Positions 14,801 to 29,800 of a stretch of 64,000 nt of DNA are shown piece after piece. The notes under the pieces were generated by a model. It searched no databases and was not told where the DNA came from. It was given only the letters and a program-made list of their open reading frames with translations. Each line of letters starts with the position of its first letter. Position 1 is the first letter of the stretch. The position numbers and the translations under genes are program-made. The DNA is from Wuchereria bancrofti (lineage: Eukaryota; Nematoda; Chromadorea; Rhabditida; Onchocercidae), in contig SSBO01000009.1 in the NCBI GenBank assembly GCA_005281725.1, forward strand, positions 4,104,163 through 4,168,162, read 5' to 3'.

Positions 14801-17800
14801 AAGCACAAATGCAACTTATTCATTTGTCTTTAAAAATAAACAGTTTTATATCATAATACTTGGCATCAATGTTAACATGAACCCAGTTACTTGCAATGAA
14901 ATTGATTTTTATGTTTAGTGTTGACTCTCCACCTCTATTTTATAAATCACGTTAAGCAGTAATCATTGAATTGTAATTTCTCGGTTAAATTTATACTAAA
15001 CATAAAAATTATTGCAGGAAGTTTTTTTCTTATTTTGCAGCACATTATAAGGATTTGAATGAGACACATGTAAGCAGCAAAAAAATTTGGTGTCCTTTGG
15101 GGTATTTTCTCTGTCCGACAAACAATGGAGTACATTTGAATGTTTTCCGTTGAAATGAAAGACCCTTCAAACAATGACCTATTTTTGCTCCTGAATTTCT
15201 TTTATTTAAAAAAATATTGCATTGAGAGAATGTGCAGTTTTTGTCACATCAAGGACAGGGAATTTTTCCGCATAAAGTACTAAGCGCGGTATATCAAACC
15301 GGGCATTTACCGGTGTGTGATTTGTATCTGGACATATTTGTTACATCGTTGTTTATAGGGTTTTTAAGTAAGATGCTAAAATTTGTAGGATACTAAAATT
15401 TTCCAAAATATTCAGATTCCTACCTAATAAAGGACGATTAATTTATTTAGCAGATCCGATGGCTGAATGCAATTTCGCTAGTGGCTTTTGTTTCCTTCCA
15501 GCGGTTCTCTTGATTCCTATCGATTTGCCGGGTAAATGCCAACGTCGATTGTTTCAAAAAATTTTTGAGTGTTCCTTTACTGAAGTAACAGTATTTTATT
15601 TGGCGGAAGAAATGGATTTTCAAAACAATTTAATTCATAACTATTTAGCAATAGAAATGTCCTTTTTTGCATATCTTGAAAATGATTCAAAAATCCGATT
15701 TCAAGAAAGGGATGCAATTTTGTCTTTTTACAGTTCATCAAGTTTCTGTTATTACCGATTTCAGTAATAACACTGAAATTGTACTCTACCATATTCATAT
15801 ACTTTAAATGCGTGCTTCATTTCATCTCTTTTTCATTTCAACTTTAAATTTGTATTTTACTACTATAATAGTTTGAGAAATGATTTTGAATACTGTCTTC
15901 CTGGTTTTTTGTCAGTCATCGTCTACCTATCTTAATCGAAATTTTATGCTGACATCGTATGCTTTCAAATAAAAATGATATTATCTTGGCTTAAAAGAAA
16001 TTAAAGGAGCTACTAAGCGGGAAAAAAAAGAAAACGAGGACCATTTGTTAAAGTTACATGAATTGATTTTAATTAAAGCTCCAGTGTTACATTCGGGAGG
16101 GAGTCATTAACTGCAAGTTTCTGTAGTTTATCTAATTATCTGTTTTGTTAATTTCTTTGACATTAATGTGGTCATCTTTTCAGTAATTCATTGGAGCAGA
16201 ATAAGTGGTGCGTCATTTAGTTTAAATAAATTTGATCAATTACATTTATTTCGCATCATCACCAAGAATAAATTCGTGTTTTATAAGGTTATTACTTAAT
16301 TCCAGTTACGTTTCTGATCCAATTAATGATAGCAATATTAGTATAAGTAATGATTGTAGTAAGAGGGACTTACTGATAAAAATGCATAATTTTTTCTTCC
16401 AGAAAATTATCAGTTAATAAACTGGCTATTCTAATTGTTACTTTTCTTCCATCCACACTTTTTCTTTATTTAATTGTGCAGTGAACTTTCGCAATGTCAA
16501 AATGTAAATTTTGATGTGACTATGAGCGCATCAACATTCCACAAATTACTAAATAACTGCTGAATTCATTGAATCATGCACTTCCCACTTTAGTTTTTGC
16601 GATCCGAAAAAAGATGATCGATGTGTGCCTACCTATTGAATTGAGGAAGAAAAGTAGTAAATAAATAAGCAAAATATGGTGAAAATTTTTTTGAGTACTA
16701 TTAAGCCTTCAGATTTAACAAATAATAGAATATTTTCATTTAACAAATAATAGCATACTTTCATTTCCTAAAAAAGAATACTTGCTCATAACCTTTAATA
16801 CTTTCAGAATCATTTTATCCTCTTTCAATATGTCATTATCAGAAATGATTTAATGATAACACTGGTTGCAGTTTTTTTTTTTTTGTGAATGCAGTGCTGA
16901 ATTAATTACGAATGAAGGAGTCCCAATTGTTTGAATGTAGAACGATAAATTCATATCATACAGTTACTATAACAATATAATAGTGATGATATGAATATTA
17001 CTGACAACAAAATAACAATAATATACATGGTCAATGGATGTAATAGCAGTTGGTTTTCTTTAAAAACAAAGCAAATCGAATCTTCATAGTGTTTAGCATT
17101 TACAGATATCCTGAAAGTACCCAACATTGCAGAATAATGAAGATATTTTCTCAGCGGAATGGAAAAGCTATTGGATATCTACTAAATATCAGTTGGATCA
17201 TTTTCGTACCATCGGCGACAATACTTATCATTTTTGGAAGTGTGCACCTATACATGCGCAGTCGGTTTGTCACTTTGCATTCCAAAGGCTTTTTTAATCG
17301 CCAATTTTCTTTTTCAATCCTCTTTTTGTGCAAAGTATTATTTTGTACTTTTTTCAATTTTTTATGGAAAAATTTCTGTTTAGCTCAAGCAACCGGCACG
17401 TTTGCTGTTGTGGAAGGCCGAAAATAAGCAGTTAGAAACAGCAGGTGTGATAAATGTATATGAGAATTCAACATGGACTACAGTGAGACATGGCTGGCTA
17501 GCGGTTGTTGTTTTTAATGATGCTGTTGCAGTTATTGAGGTTTTATAAAATGAATTTTGATTAACTTTGATGTTTAAAGGAAAATTATGGAAAATAACTT
17601 TTGGTTAGACCAACTACTCAATGAATCAGATACATTATTATAAGATTGGAAAGGATTTTAAAAAATTATCATCGCCAGGATAATTTAAAAAGTTATTAAA
17701 CAAAGAACTGTAGTTATTTTGCAATGCCAAGCACTCTGATTTTGGGTGTAACATGATGATTACGTTAATGATTTGCTAAAGAACCAGTTATACTCTACAT

Positions 17801-20800
17801 GCCGTCCATTATGATTATCATGCCGAAATTTGAATATTTTCCGATACCTTTTGAATATTTTCCGATACCTTGTTAGGTCAATTATGAAAATTCGTGGATT
17901 ATAAATTAAAAGTTACAGAAAAAGAATTCCAGAGACAAGACGTTATTGTACTGAACTTTCCGCTGGTGTGGTTGGAAGTAAATAAGAAAGAAGATAGCGG
18001 ATGTCTAGTACGGGTATTTGGACCAGAAAACAAATTTCATATTCGATTTGCAAATATTGAGTGTAAGGTGTTGTACTTTGCATATTTCTTTGCATTCTTT
18101 ATACATATCATTAAATATATCTATCCGTATTTCTAAACGAGGGTAGGTATTAAACATATTTATTCTCGTCTAGATATAGTACCATTATCTATTTAATAAT
18201 ATTCGCAAGAAAAAAGTTTTCATTAAATATCATAAAAAAGCATAAATTACATAGCCATGCTACATGTTAAGACATGCATTCTTAATAAACTTTGAGACAG
18301 TTTGATATAATGCAAAAAATATAGCCGTTCGAACAAAGTGGGACATTGTTTATTTAATTCCAATAAGATTACTTATTTTTCTTGTAATTGTTCCTCAGAA
18401 TCTCAAAGAATCTTTGGATTTCACTCCGTGGCATTTTTATGTAATCTTGACTTCTTCTTTAATCGATCTAGAAATTTCGAAAGAATAAAATTTTAAATTG
18501 TTCTATAAGCAGTGCTTGCATCATTTTATAAGCAGTGCAAGTATTAATGCATATTTATATATAGCAGTAGACTGTTTGGTGAAGTACCAATTAAGTGCCA
18601 AAATTATTCATCGAATCTACAAAGAATCATATAAGCACTATTAGTTGCGACTCGACTACCAATATTGTAATGAATTTTACGGTTGAGTTCCAGTCTAATT
18701 GTTTTAATTGACAGCTAACATGTGTTTATTATTTTAGAATACATTTTTGCATGCTATGCGACAATGGAGACATTTCGATGAACGATATACGACAAATAAT
18801 CTTTTGGAGCAATATACCGTCGACCTACCCGGACGGCGATGTGGTTACTACAAATTTTCATCTCGTCATCCTGATTTTGGAAGTTGCACTTATGATGGTT
18901 ATTGGTTATATGGCAAACCTCATGGAAGGTTTTCTTTCTGACTCATTCTTCCTACTATAAACTTAGAAACAGATTTAATTATTTTTATAATGTTTCCTTC
19001 AATTTAGGGTTTCAATAATCTTTTGATATGATAACTTTTACGCCAGAAAAATCAGTCTGTCATTTTTACTCAATAGCTTTTTACTAGTAAGTAAAAAAAA
19101 TACTATCAAATAATGAAATACTTGGCTATAGCGCTAACTCTATGAGATTTGCAAATCCTTCGCTTAGGTTCTAGTTCATAATGTAGTGTAGATTCTAGTT
19201 ACATAGTTGATTTTTGACAAGCCTACTCATATGCTTTATCATTCATTTTTAGATTTTATCATTTCAGAGGATATCTTGTGTATCCGAACAAATGGGAATA
19301 CCGAGGATACTTTGTTGATGGACGTTTAGAAGGGTTAGTTTTTATTTAAGTTATGCTGCAGTGATTTTAGCATTTTGTCTTTGTGCTCATTACGTAGTTT
19401 TTTATGAAAATGGTAGTAGTTGATAACTATAATTTATGAAAACTTCATTTTTCATCCTAAATAATTCATGGAATTTTCTTTTAACTGGTAAACGGATAGA
19501 ATCAAACTATATGATTAACTTGATTTCAAGTTATTGATCACTTCAGTTGCTATTAATTTAGAGAATATTATTATTTTTCTTTCTTTTTTCCTTAGCAGTA
19601 TTCTAATAAGAATAATTGATGAGTTACAGGTTTGGGAAAATGTCAATAACTACAGGTGGAAATTTACGGAAGACCAACCCATATTTTGGAGTGAAGGAAG
19701 AAGGAACACCAGAAGTTGATGTATACATTGGTTTCTGGCGTAACGGCTGTTTAGATGGATTAGCTCATACCACGTAAGTTTTTTACATGTGAAATTACAT
19801 GAGAAACTAGGGAATATTCGCAATCCTTGTATTGATTGATTGGAGCTTTTAATGCTATGCTTATTGTTAAACCATACAGTTCTTGTTTTATCTGACAGTG
19901 TACTTTTCGTTCAGTTCTTTTTTTTTTTCAGATTTTCAAATGGTGACACATATGATGGCTATATGCAGAAGGGACTAAGACATGGTTATGGAGTATTACA
20001 TGTATCTAAAGGTGATCAGACGGAAACATATTTGGGTGGTTGGCAAGCTGGAATGCGTTCTGGATATGGAGTTTCTACAAGCAATAGTATTATCCTTATT
20101 TCTGTTATTTTGACAAAAAGTTAATGTTCCAAATTAATTTGGTAGCTATCGGATTTTAGAGTATAAGTGTGAGTGGTTTTTTTTTTTTTTAAAGTATTTC
20201 TTCTGCTGCATATTGTATTGGCACGAAATTCGCAGTTTCTGAAGTAATGTTTAGCGCTTCCAAACTTATTCTAGATAAGGTTAGAACTGTTAATGTTTTT
20301 ATCTCATAACGATAATATAAAATACTGCTTCTTCAGAAGAACGTTATTTGGGTATGTGGAAGAATGACTTAAGACATGGGAACGGTACTCTGATAAGCAT
20401 CGAAGGTGTATATCACGAAGGACTTTTCGATAACAACCGTTTGGTGGTTCGTTTCTAATGTAAAGAAATTTCATGCAGTTTCTGGATTTCTAACTGAAAA
20501 AATAGCAGTTTATATAAATAAATCCGTAAGAGCGAGATTTCAAAATCTAGATCATCGTACACGTTTATACTCATCTTTCATAGAAGAGATTGGATGATTG
20601 TAGTTTTCCTATTCTTGATTTGTCTGCTAAAAACGTAGTTGGTAACTGTCCGTTTGAAATGTATTTTGAAGTTTGATTGGTTTTCCAAACTATTTAAGTA
20701 AGTTTCTTGGAAATATGTTTTGGATTCTAATTACAGCGCGGTCGTTTGATGCTCTCAGCAGCGGACGATTGCTCTGAAATAACTTTCGAAGGGGATTTCG

Positions 20801-23800
20801 AGAAGGCTGGTATTATTTGTGGGAAGGTAATAGTAGAAATAAAAGACATATACAAATAAAATATTTGCACAGCACTATATAATAACTGTTCGAAAGTGTA
20901 TTTTTGCTATTACATTGTAAATAAATATGATTCCTTTTTTAACGGTTTTTATAAATCTTCAGCATTTCAACCTGTAAAAAAGAAAAAAAATGCTTGCAGG
21001 GGACGCTTTATCTGAATCAGTTTGATCGTGTAAAAGGGCGGATGACAGGTGACATCATCAATGGTGAAGTGAAAATTATCAATGCCACTTATTGGAGAGA
21101 AAAATCTGTACTGCTGACATCTTTTTCGTTAGACAAGTGAATTCTGGATAACTTCATCAATCTGAGCTTTACAATTTTCTTGAAATTATAATTTCTGCAT
21201 TTCAGTAATATCCTATCAGCAGGAATTCAGTGGACAACTGATGCAGAGCTGAAGTGGAAGGAGCTTTTCCAAAGTTTCTTAGTGTATGATCTTGGTGTTC
21301 CTATCCATATAATAAATGCTGCTGATGTTAGCGAAGTTGCTGACGATGAATGTCGTTTTGCTGCATGGAATTCACTTGCATCGAGTATTGCGAAGATTCG
21401 TTTAGGAATGAACAAGGAAGAAATTAAGTATGTCGTTTATTATAATATCTGATAGTTGGGACTTGCAGGTTATCGACAGTTACGAATTATAAAATCAGAT
21501 CATCAGTATTTATATCCATTAATAAATTAATAAAATTGATGTCTGGCAGCTTTTTCCTTGTTATTTATCCCTTGCACCCGCTGATAGTTCCTTTTTAGCT
21601 TTAAATTCTATTTTAAGAGTTGTATTTGATGAAAATCTTGAGAAGATCCCGCAATATACACAAAAATGGTCGAATAAATACTATGATATGGTGCAACAAT
21701 ATTGGAGCTTGGTACATTTTCAAAGTTTTATATGATTTTTGCGATTCTATTCCAGATTTTCTTTGTAACAGGAAGCTCAAATTATTTTTGTCATAAAAAT
21801 TTTCATTTGTCATCTCTGGTATGAATCCTTTTTGACTGAGAGGTCCGATACTAATCTTTGCTAAAACTGATTATGATGGGCATTATTGCTTATTTTCTTA
21901 TATAATTAATTTTTTGTAAAAACATGATCATAAATCCCCTATTTCTGCGCATTCTTTTATTACAGGCCCTGAGACATAAATATCACCCACTTCGGCGACT
22001 AGTGTTTAGTTTATCTGAGGTTTTCACGGGTTCTTATGGTACAATTGGCACTCATCGAGCTGTATGTAGACAGGCTGTTTGCGAACTACACAGTATACAT
22101 TCGAGAATTTATTCTGTTATGAGGTAAAGCTAATAATGTAACTGTGAGTAGCCCTTACAAAATGTGTCGCGGAGTGTTTTGAAAAGTATCAGTCATGCAA
22201 GCATTTTTCGTATTTTCAGATTATTATTTAACAATCTACCTCATACATTTGAAATGTTTGCTCCTATACCAATATCTACTGATAATAATCTAGCATCCGA
22301 AAATATTGATTTTAATCCACAATTAGCTAATAACAGGTGAGTTTTCGTTCTCCATTCTTTTGTGTACCTGCACAAAAATGTACTGTAAATGTAAAGCGGT
22401 TATTAAATTAGGCAGATCTGTTCAGTTATGAAATGTATCAGTGTTTTAGATTCTTCAACAATTCAATTATTAAAATGTTGAAATGACAAACCTGTCAAAA
22501 TATTATATACGTGGGGATTTTAGAAAAAGTTGTAATGCATTCACTGAACTGATTACCTAAGTCGGTCGCTAGTCATTACGTACAATTAATACATGCAGTT
22601 AATATTTCAGAAGTATAACTGGACGAAGTGTTGAATCGAGCTTCACAACATCTCTTTTATATCCTTCATGCAATTTTATTATTGAAACACTCTTCTCTGA
22701 GTGCTATCCCGTGATTTTCACACTTTATTCAGTAAATTGTGCTGACTTGGATCGACAATATTGGGAACGTGTAGTTTATTTGAATGCCTTCACCGATGTA
22801 AAATTACTCGCTTATCTTGAAATAAATCGGTAAAGTTTGAATTTTTTTTACGCAAAGAATTTTTTCCGGATGGAAGGGTTTTTCTCTACCGGAAACATCC
22901 CAAAATCATCTTTTCTCACCTCTCATAGAATATCCATTCGAAATCTGCATCCTCTACTTTTCTCAAGCCTACGATTTCGTCCTCAGTCTACATAAGCAGC
23001 CAATACTCAAAGCGAAGCTTTCAGCTGGTGAGAAAAAGTTTGGCACTTTAAATTGTTTTCCTTGGGCCTCTGGAAAAGAAATTCTTATGGGAAGTCTCGT
23101 GGAACTTAATAAACATAAAATGCGGAAGTTTCATGGACATTAATAAAATTCTTATGTGAAGTTTCATGGACATTAATAAAATTCTTATGTGAAGTTTCAT
23201 GGAATTTAATAAAGTGCGTTTGAGTTTTCTCAGTTTGGTTTGGTTCAATGCTCTCTTTATGAATTATGGATTTTCTGATGCTTATTCGGTGCTTGTTTTG
23301 TATACATTTTATTTAAAGCATCGGCTAGCTTGTCCGCAACCGTTTCTAGAAATACCGTATAACCAAACAATTATAACTTATTCGAGTAATGAACTAATAA
23401 TTTATAGGGATCTCTGGCCGATTAATACTGAAAATGTCGATGATTTTGACATGTCACTGGTGAGTTCTCAATAAATTTAATTAGTGCTTATCGGCTATTC
23501 TCTTACGTGCAAGGCAAATGGTGGTGATACTGACTCAACCGGCACTTAGGTAAGCCATCCATGTGCCTTAAACTATTCAGAAGTAAATTCGGTCCATGAT
23601 TTAGATTCGTGCAACTGCCCGTAGGAAGTTCTATAAATCGGCTATTCAAACATTACAGCAAATCAGTTCATATTTCAACCCAGTATCAAAACTTGCAGCG
23701 TTAGCGGATACATTCACGGAAATTGGAACGGTTAGTTTCTTGCTGTTATACAGTTTTATTGTTTCTCAATGAAGTTAAGAATATTTCATGGAAAATCTTA

Positions 23801-26800
23801 AGCAGTGGAACGTAACTTTACTGTAATCCCAACATTTTATGTAAAATGATAGGCTCTATTTCCTTTTCTTGTCTCACTCCAACATCACTCGTCCATAGTT
23901 TATTCATTCCTAGTTCAGGACTTTACATTTTCTGTTGGCGTTGTTCTATACTTCAGCGATAGGATTAAACCACGAAAGGGCAAAAAACAATTCTTGGCAG
24001 CTGATAACAAATGAATTTGTCTTATTTGACTATATATTGCTCTAAAGCCTTCCTAACTGTTAGAATAATATCGTTAAAACTTAAAGTAAATAAACACTCA
24101 AACAGCTTGATCAAAATCGAGAAATTTGTCTTCGCAGATATTCATGGGTTAGCATACTTCACCCACATCTCTTTTCGTTCATGAAAGATGTAAACAAACA
24201 AGAATGAAAAAGTGGAAATTATTTTCAAATATGAAAAATCAACCCTTATATATAGACAAAAAGCGTATAGGCACACGACAACAATAAAAACAGTATCCAT
24301 GAGAGTTAACATTACACGTCAGGAAGATTAGTTTTTCTACAACAACAAAAAAAAAAAAAACTCGATCACTTTAACATTAAATCAAGCGGAAATTATATTG
24401 AGGTAGAAAGTAGGAAGACCGTTTTTAATGATCAGTTATGATAACAGATAAATGATGAGGTCTGAAAACATTACTCCTGAACTATAATTCAATTATTTTC
24501 AGTTAATGAAGTTATAACAACAATAAAACATCTCATGAAAGAAATAGATATGAGGTACCAGATATACTTATCCTGACTTTAAGTTTAGTGTATATTTTAC
24601 TGATGAGTAGTTGCTTATAGGAACAGCTCCTAATCTTGAGACTACCAATTTATTTGATTTTTGTGAAATTCATTCAGTAACGACTAGAAACATCTGTGAT
24701 ATAAGAATCAAATAACGGAAATAAACTCTAAGAATTCATCAAGCACTGGAGTAATAAGGGCACGGGATGTCCATGTTCCGATTTTTTAGTTAAAAGTTTT
24801 AGTTTACGCCAAAGGTCACATCTTTTTAGTGTTGATCATTTATACCTTATATTTCCATTTTTTGAGAAACCACCAAGCAAAATTAATACTACAGTTTGTC
24901 ATAGGATTGGACGGTTTGTTTTTCCAAATAATAAAAGATTATCAGAACATGAATCTGTATAGTACCGTTCTATTGAACAGTCACGAGTGACCAATAAAAA
25001 AGTAAATTAACAGGTAGGGAGATTCAGAGAATACAGCTAGGTATAAATTTTTAAAGATAAAATTTTGAAAGCGCAAAATTGACATGCTCAGCAGATTACT
25101 TCATTGCGAAGTTACATTGTGATAAACATAACAGTTTGTCTTAATATCAAACTTGATTTAACTTTCTTTCCTTTGGGAACCCTTTATGAACCAGGATTTC
25201 CACTAGTTTCAAGCACACGTTGATTTCTTCCATCCTCTACTTGCATACAGAGCATGTGCTCAGAAATTTCAAAAAATTCACATAAAAAACTTACATAACA
25301 TAACTAGGAATCAAGCATAGTTTGTAGTATGCGATCTAAAAGTGTATTGAGAATTGGAATCGGCACGGCAACTGATTCTGGTACCATTGTACATGGTGAA
25401 TCTTGAGAGCATTTTTTATCGGAAATAGGTGATGAAGCCGAATCGGACAGCTTTGCCGGCAAAACGAATGCATGAATCACCGGGACATCCGAGTCCTTAT
25501 AATTTTCTAGTTCCTTGCACAGTTCTTCATCTATTGCTGAATTTGGCCAATATTTTTTATTTTCATTTTCATTCGAAGTAACAGAAATATTTTTATTTGA
25601 TCTAGGCCGATCAGATGTTGATATGTTTCTCAAATCTGTTCCGTTTGAATTTTCTGGCTCTATATCGTTTATAGATCGCTTCTGTTTTTCCGATTTACTA
25701 TTAACACCGTTTTCTTCCGCTCTACTCCTATCGACGTTTGTACTGCTGATCATATTTTCATCTTTGATTGGCAAAGGAATGTTTGAATGAAGGGCAATAG
25801 CTGCCATACATTCCAGGAATCGTGCTTCCATGGCTGGTGGACGATGCTGGAATAGTCACATTTTTGAAAGGGTGATGAAAAAACATATAATTGTATGGTA
25901 GAGATGAGGTATCGTAGACAAAACGCTTCCGTGTATCACCCAGCAAACATTACAAATTTGGTCAGTTCAAAGGATCAAAGGAAGAAAAGAATGGTTGTCC
26001 GCATGTTCATATAGTAGTCTCGATAACAAAAAGACCTACAGAACTTGATTGAGAACGTACGTACGGTCGAAAAGTTTATAAATCGAATCATCAACAAGAA
26101 TAAACGAACATTTTGGGGATGATGACGGTCTGGTGAATTTTCATCATACGGATCAGATGTTACGCATTTTTCAACAATTTTGTTACTTTTCGAACTTCCT
26201 TCTAATAAATCTTTATTGTCGAGCTCCACCAGATACTGCTGTTGATTTTCCTCTGAATTACATGCTGAAAATGAAAAATTGTCATAAAGTAATCCCAGGT
26301 AGTCGTAGAAAAGAAATTTCTAGTTTCGCTTACCACCACAACGCTGTGATACACTCTCCGTTTACAACTGATATGCTCTTAAAATACAGAGTCAGCAGAC
26401 TGTAAAACTAGTATATTCTGCTAAACGGTTTTTGGTAATAACAAAAGTTTCTTGGGATGATCTTTCAATCTCTAATACCTATAAAATGCTTCAGATGAAA
26501 TCTCGAAAAGAAAAAAAACATGCATAAAATAAAACAAGGAAAAATTGCACTGATTTTCTTGTGCTCTTAGATGATGCTAAAATGTGCTGAAAGAATATGT
26601 AAAGAAAAGATTGAACTGACAACGTTATAAACTCAGAACTGTCATAAAACGCTTCTAAATTCATTCTTTTCATGGCCTAATTTACATCTATGATATAAAG
26701 AACCTTTCGTCGATTTCTGTAGGCTTCGTCGTCCACTTTCATCGGCGACAGCTAATTTACTTCGCTTTCCGCACATCGTTTCTTGCTCGCTGGTATGATT

Positions 26801-29800
26801 TTCACTACAGAGAGATCGTAATATTGACATTTCATCATAAGGTCTTTTCATTTGCATGCGCTGCTGTTTACTGCCATTATTGGTATTATGTGATGAGGAG
26901 TTATAATTCAATGTAGGATTTAGCTGTTGCACCAGGGAAGATGTGATACTATTAGGTGACGTATCAGATGCCGTACCACTTACACATGTATGTTCATTGA
27001 CAGCAGACGATAATGATGATCCATTTGTCAACAAATTAATCTATAAATAGGATGATTAAATTAAAGCACAATATACTATGTCAGAATATAAAAAGAAGTG
27101 TATATTATAAAATAAACATATGTTTGTAGATTTCTGAGAAATTTGACCAGTTGAACCCTGAGGATTTCAAAATTTAGTTTGGATGTTACTTGTTGCTAAG
27201 ATTCAAATTTGATTTTACGCATTCCTCCTCCAACTTTTTTGACTCATAAAATAGTGGTTGACGTCTTGCAATTTACTTACGAAGAAAAATTGTAAATCAA
27301 GAACCTGTGCTTGTAATAGAGATCTTTCGATAGCAGATGTGTCGTTGATACCCTTATTCATTACATCAGCCGCAAATGGGTATTTGCTGGTATTTGCTGA
27401 AGCTGAATATGGTGAGAAATTCAAATCACCAAGTTGTAGCATTCGAAACTGTGGTGCTAAAAGTCCCAGTGCGGCAGCAGTAACTGGTGGAAGGACATTG
27501 AAGGCAGCGGGGAAAAATCCAGCGGTAGCAGCAGCCGTAGCCATTTGCATTTGCATAAGGAGCAAATCTACGGACTGCTGTGGTGATGCTATAGGAGGTA
27601 TGGGAGGTAATTGAGATGGTTGTGTAAGTAAGGAAGGAGCAGTGGATGTAACCGTACTGGTTAAATCTGCATTTATAGGTGAAAATGCTGAGAAATGATG
27701 TGCCAATGTTGATTGATTCATTGATTGTTGCTGTTGTTGTTGTTGTTGTTGTTGTATGAAGTTTCGCTGCTGTTGCTTTAAACAGTACTGTAATTGTGGT
27801 GGCAGTAAAGAATACAACCGGTCATTATCAACAAATGCTGGTGAGGATTGTAGTGTTGTAGCTTTCTGTAGTGCTGCATGGATATTGTTGGCAGTAGTAG
27901 TAGTAGTAGTGGTGATAGTAGAAGGTGATATAACAGCAGTTGTATTAACAGTAGCAACAGCAGCAGCAGCAGCAGCAGCAGTAGCTAAATGAGAATTTTG
28001 CTGTAATTGGTTGTGTAGCTGAGCAGCAGCAATGTATGCTGTTTGCAATGCAACCGGATCAAATAATGGATTGATAGCAGCTGAAGTAGCTGATACAGTG
28101 GACGAAGTAGATGTAGGTATCTTGTTTGTCTCCATTCCTTTCACCACCACTATCTTAATACCAACCGTATTGCATCAATTTGGTCTATAAAAGTACCGTT
28201 AAATTAAACAAATTTGCAAAATAAGAGGAAGAGGGATGTAGTATACGTATGGACGAAATGAATCCAAATAACGATGCTACCCGTCTGTCACTTACGGTGA
28301 CAATGAGAATGAATGAAGAGTGAAGAGCTGGGTGCAGGGAGAGGGCTGCTGCTACTACTACTGCTTTAGTGCCCACTTTTAACCGAAGTACAAACATCCC
28401 GTAAACATGAGAGAGGGAGGCAATTGTACTACACTACTCGTAAATATCAATAGGAAAAAAAAACATAAAGTGCATTTAGTGAAGTGCTTCTTCTCTTTAT
28501 CTTCCTTTCGTTTCGCTTCAGTAGAGAATAAAGAAATATTAATGGCGTAATGTGCTGTACTCCAGCGGATCGTTTCAAGCAGAACTCGTAAGTCTACTAA
28601 GCTCAGAACAAAAAGAAAATACAAGTTTTAAAACATTAAAGCAATCTTCACTTCTTGCAGCTCTCTGTAACTGCACTATTTGTTGATCTCTTATAGTACC
28701 ACCTCTCACAGCTCTCCTGTATTTTATTACCACGGTTGTTTTACTGTTTTACTGCCTATTTGCTACTGCTTATTTACTGATTCGTAGCTAATAGTGCAAA
28801 TAATATGGGTCTGTTCCTGAGCGGAAGAATTGACCCAGTTCTTGTACTTATGCTGATCGATGAGCAGTAGTATCAAAGTGCTAATATCCAATGAAAAAAA
28901 CATGGAAGCATAGCTCTTTTTTTAGTTCTGTTTATTTTCTAAGACTTTATTAATATAAACATGTACTGATGATAGGTGATTCAGAAGAATTAAAACTACA
29001 ATCTTAAAACGAACTAGTCAATTTACAGTGAGACAATCAGATTCTCTCAAAATACAACCAGATACCACTTAATATGTTAGCTTCCGATTTCTTTCGAACA
29101 GTCCTGCCAGCATTACGAAACTGTAATCCTACAGTTATCGAATAACGGACAATTAGAACATAATGTACGCATATCATCGGATATGCAAATTGTTTAAAAT
29201 CTAGTCACTGCGATGAGTCGTGATTTACGACAAAATACATCCATTACTGTCTATCACAATTATTATTATACAGTGCCAAAATGCAAATTCTTTAAAACCC
29301 CATATTTTATAAATATTATATAAAATTTCACTTCCTTGGTTAAAGGTATTTCTTGAAATTTCGCAAAAGTGTTCGATTGTTGGCTATAACTTTATGAATA
29401 TTTATTGTTGGTAGCTATACCGCAACCCTTGATAATATTTGGCCATAAAATAAATTCAATATTGACTTTATAATGGAAGTGTGTGACATGTGACATTTGT
29501 TTCGAAAATTAATGAAATCGTTACGAATTACGTACAGTTTCTGCAGTTAAATTACAGCCTGTTAGATTTCACTATATATAGTGAAATCTAACAGGCTGTA
29601 ATCGCAGTGAATTTCAATGAACAGAGATACCCACCTAAGTGACACAATAAAGTTTAATGCCTCACATTCAAAAACTTCTATATCATTATGCAAACGATCA
29701 GTCTGATGCTTGGGTATAAATACAGAAGCGTATCATTCACGAATAAATAGGACAGCAATGAACTATAAAACACTCTTACTATATTTTAAATTAAAATTGT

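Larger units (their letters stand above)
12304..17383. other. Remainder of alsin intron 15, no gene seen
   Basis: Alsin intron sequence upstream of the nested secreted-protein gene; the first part (12304 onward) must hold that gene's promoter on the minus strand. It contains a long inverted repeat (13545-13665) and a two-copy 25-bp tandem repeat (16713-16762). Open frames such as 15459-15767 (+) and 15577-15798 (-) overlap each other, lack splice context and show no family motif. Confidence 0.5.

Noticed and set aside
15459..15798. Overlapping plus and minus open frames
   Set aside because: Each is the shadow of the other; composition and splice context do not support either.
23048..23248. 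Minus-strand frame with an 11-residue repeat
   Set aside because: It is a by-product of the 33-bp minisatellite; there is no splice context or homology.
27258..27992. Two plus-strand open frames rich in Val/Ala/Cys
   Set aside because: They are antisense shadows of the polyQ/polyA exon; triplet repeats keep all frames open.
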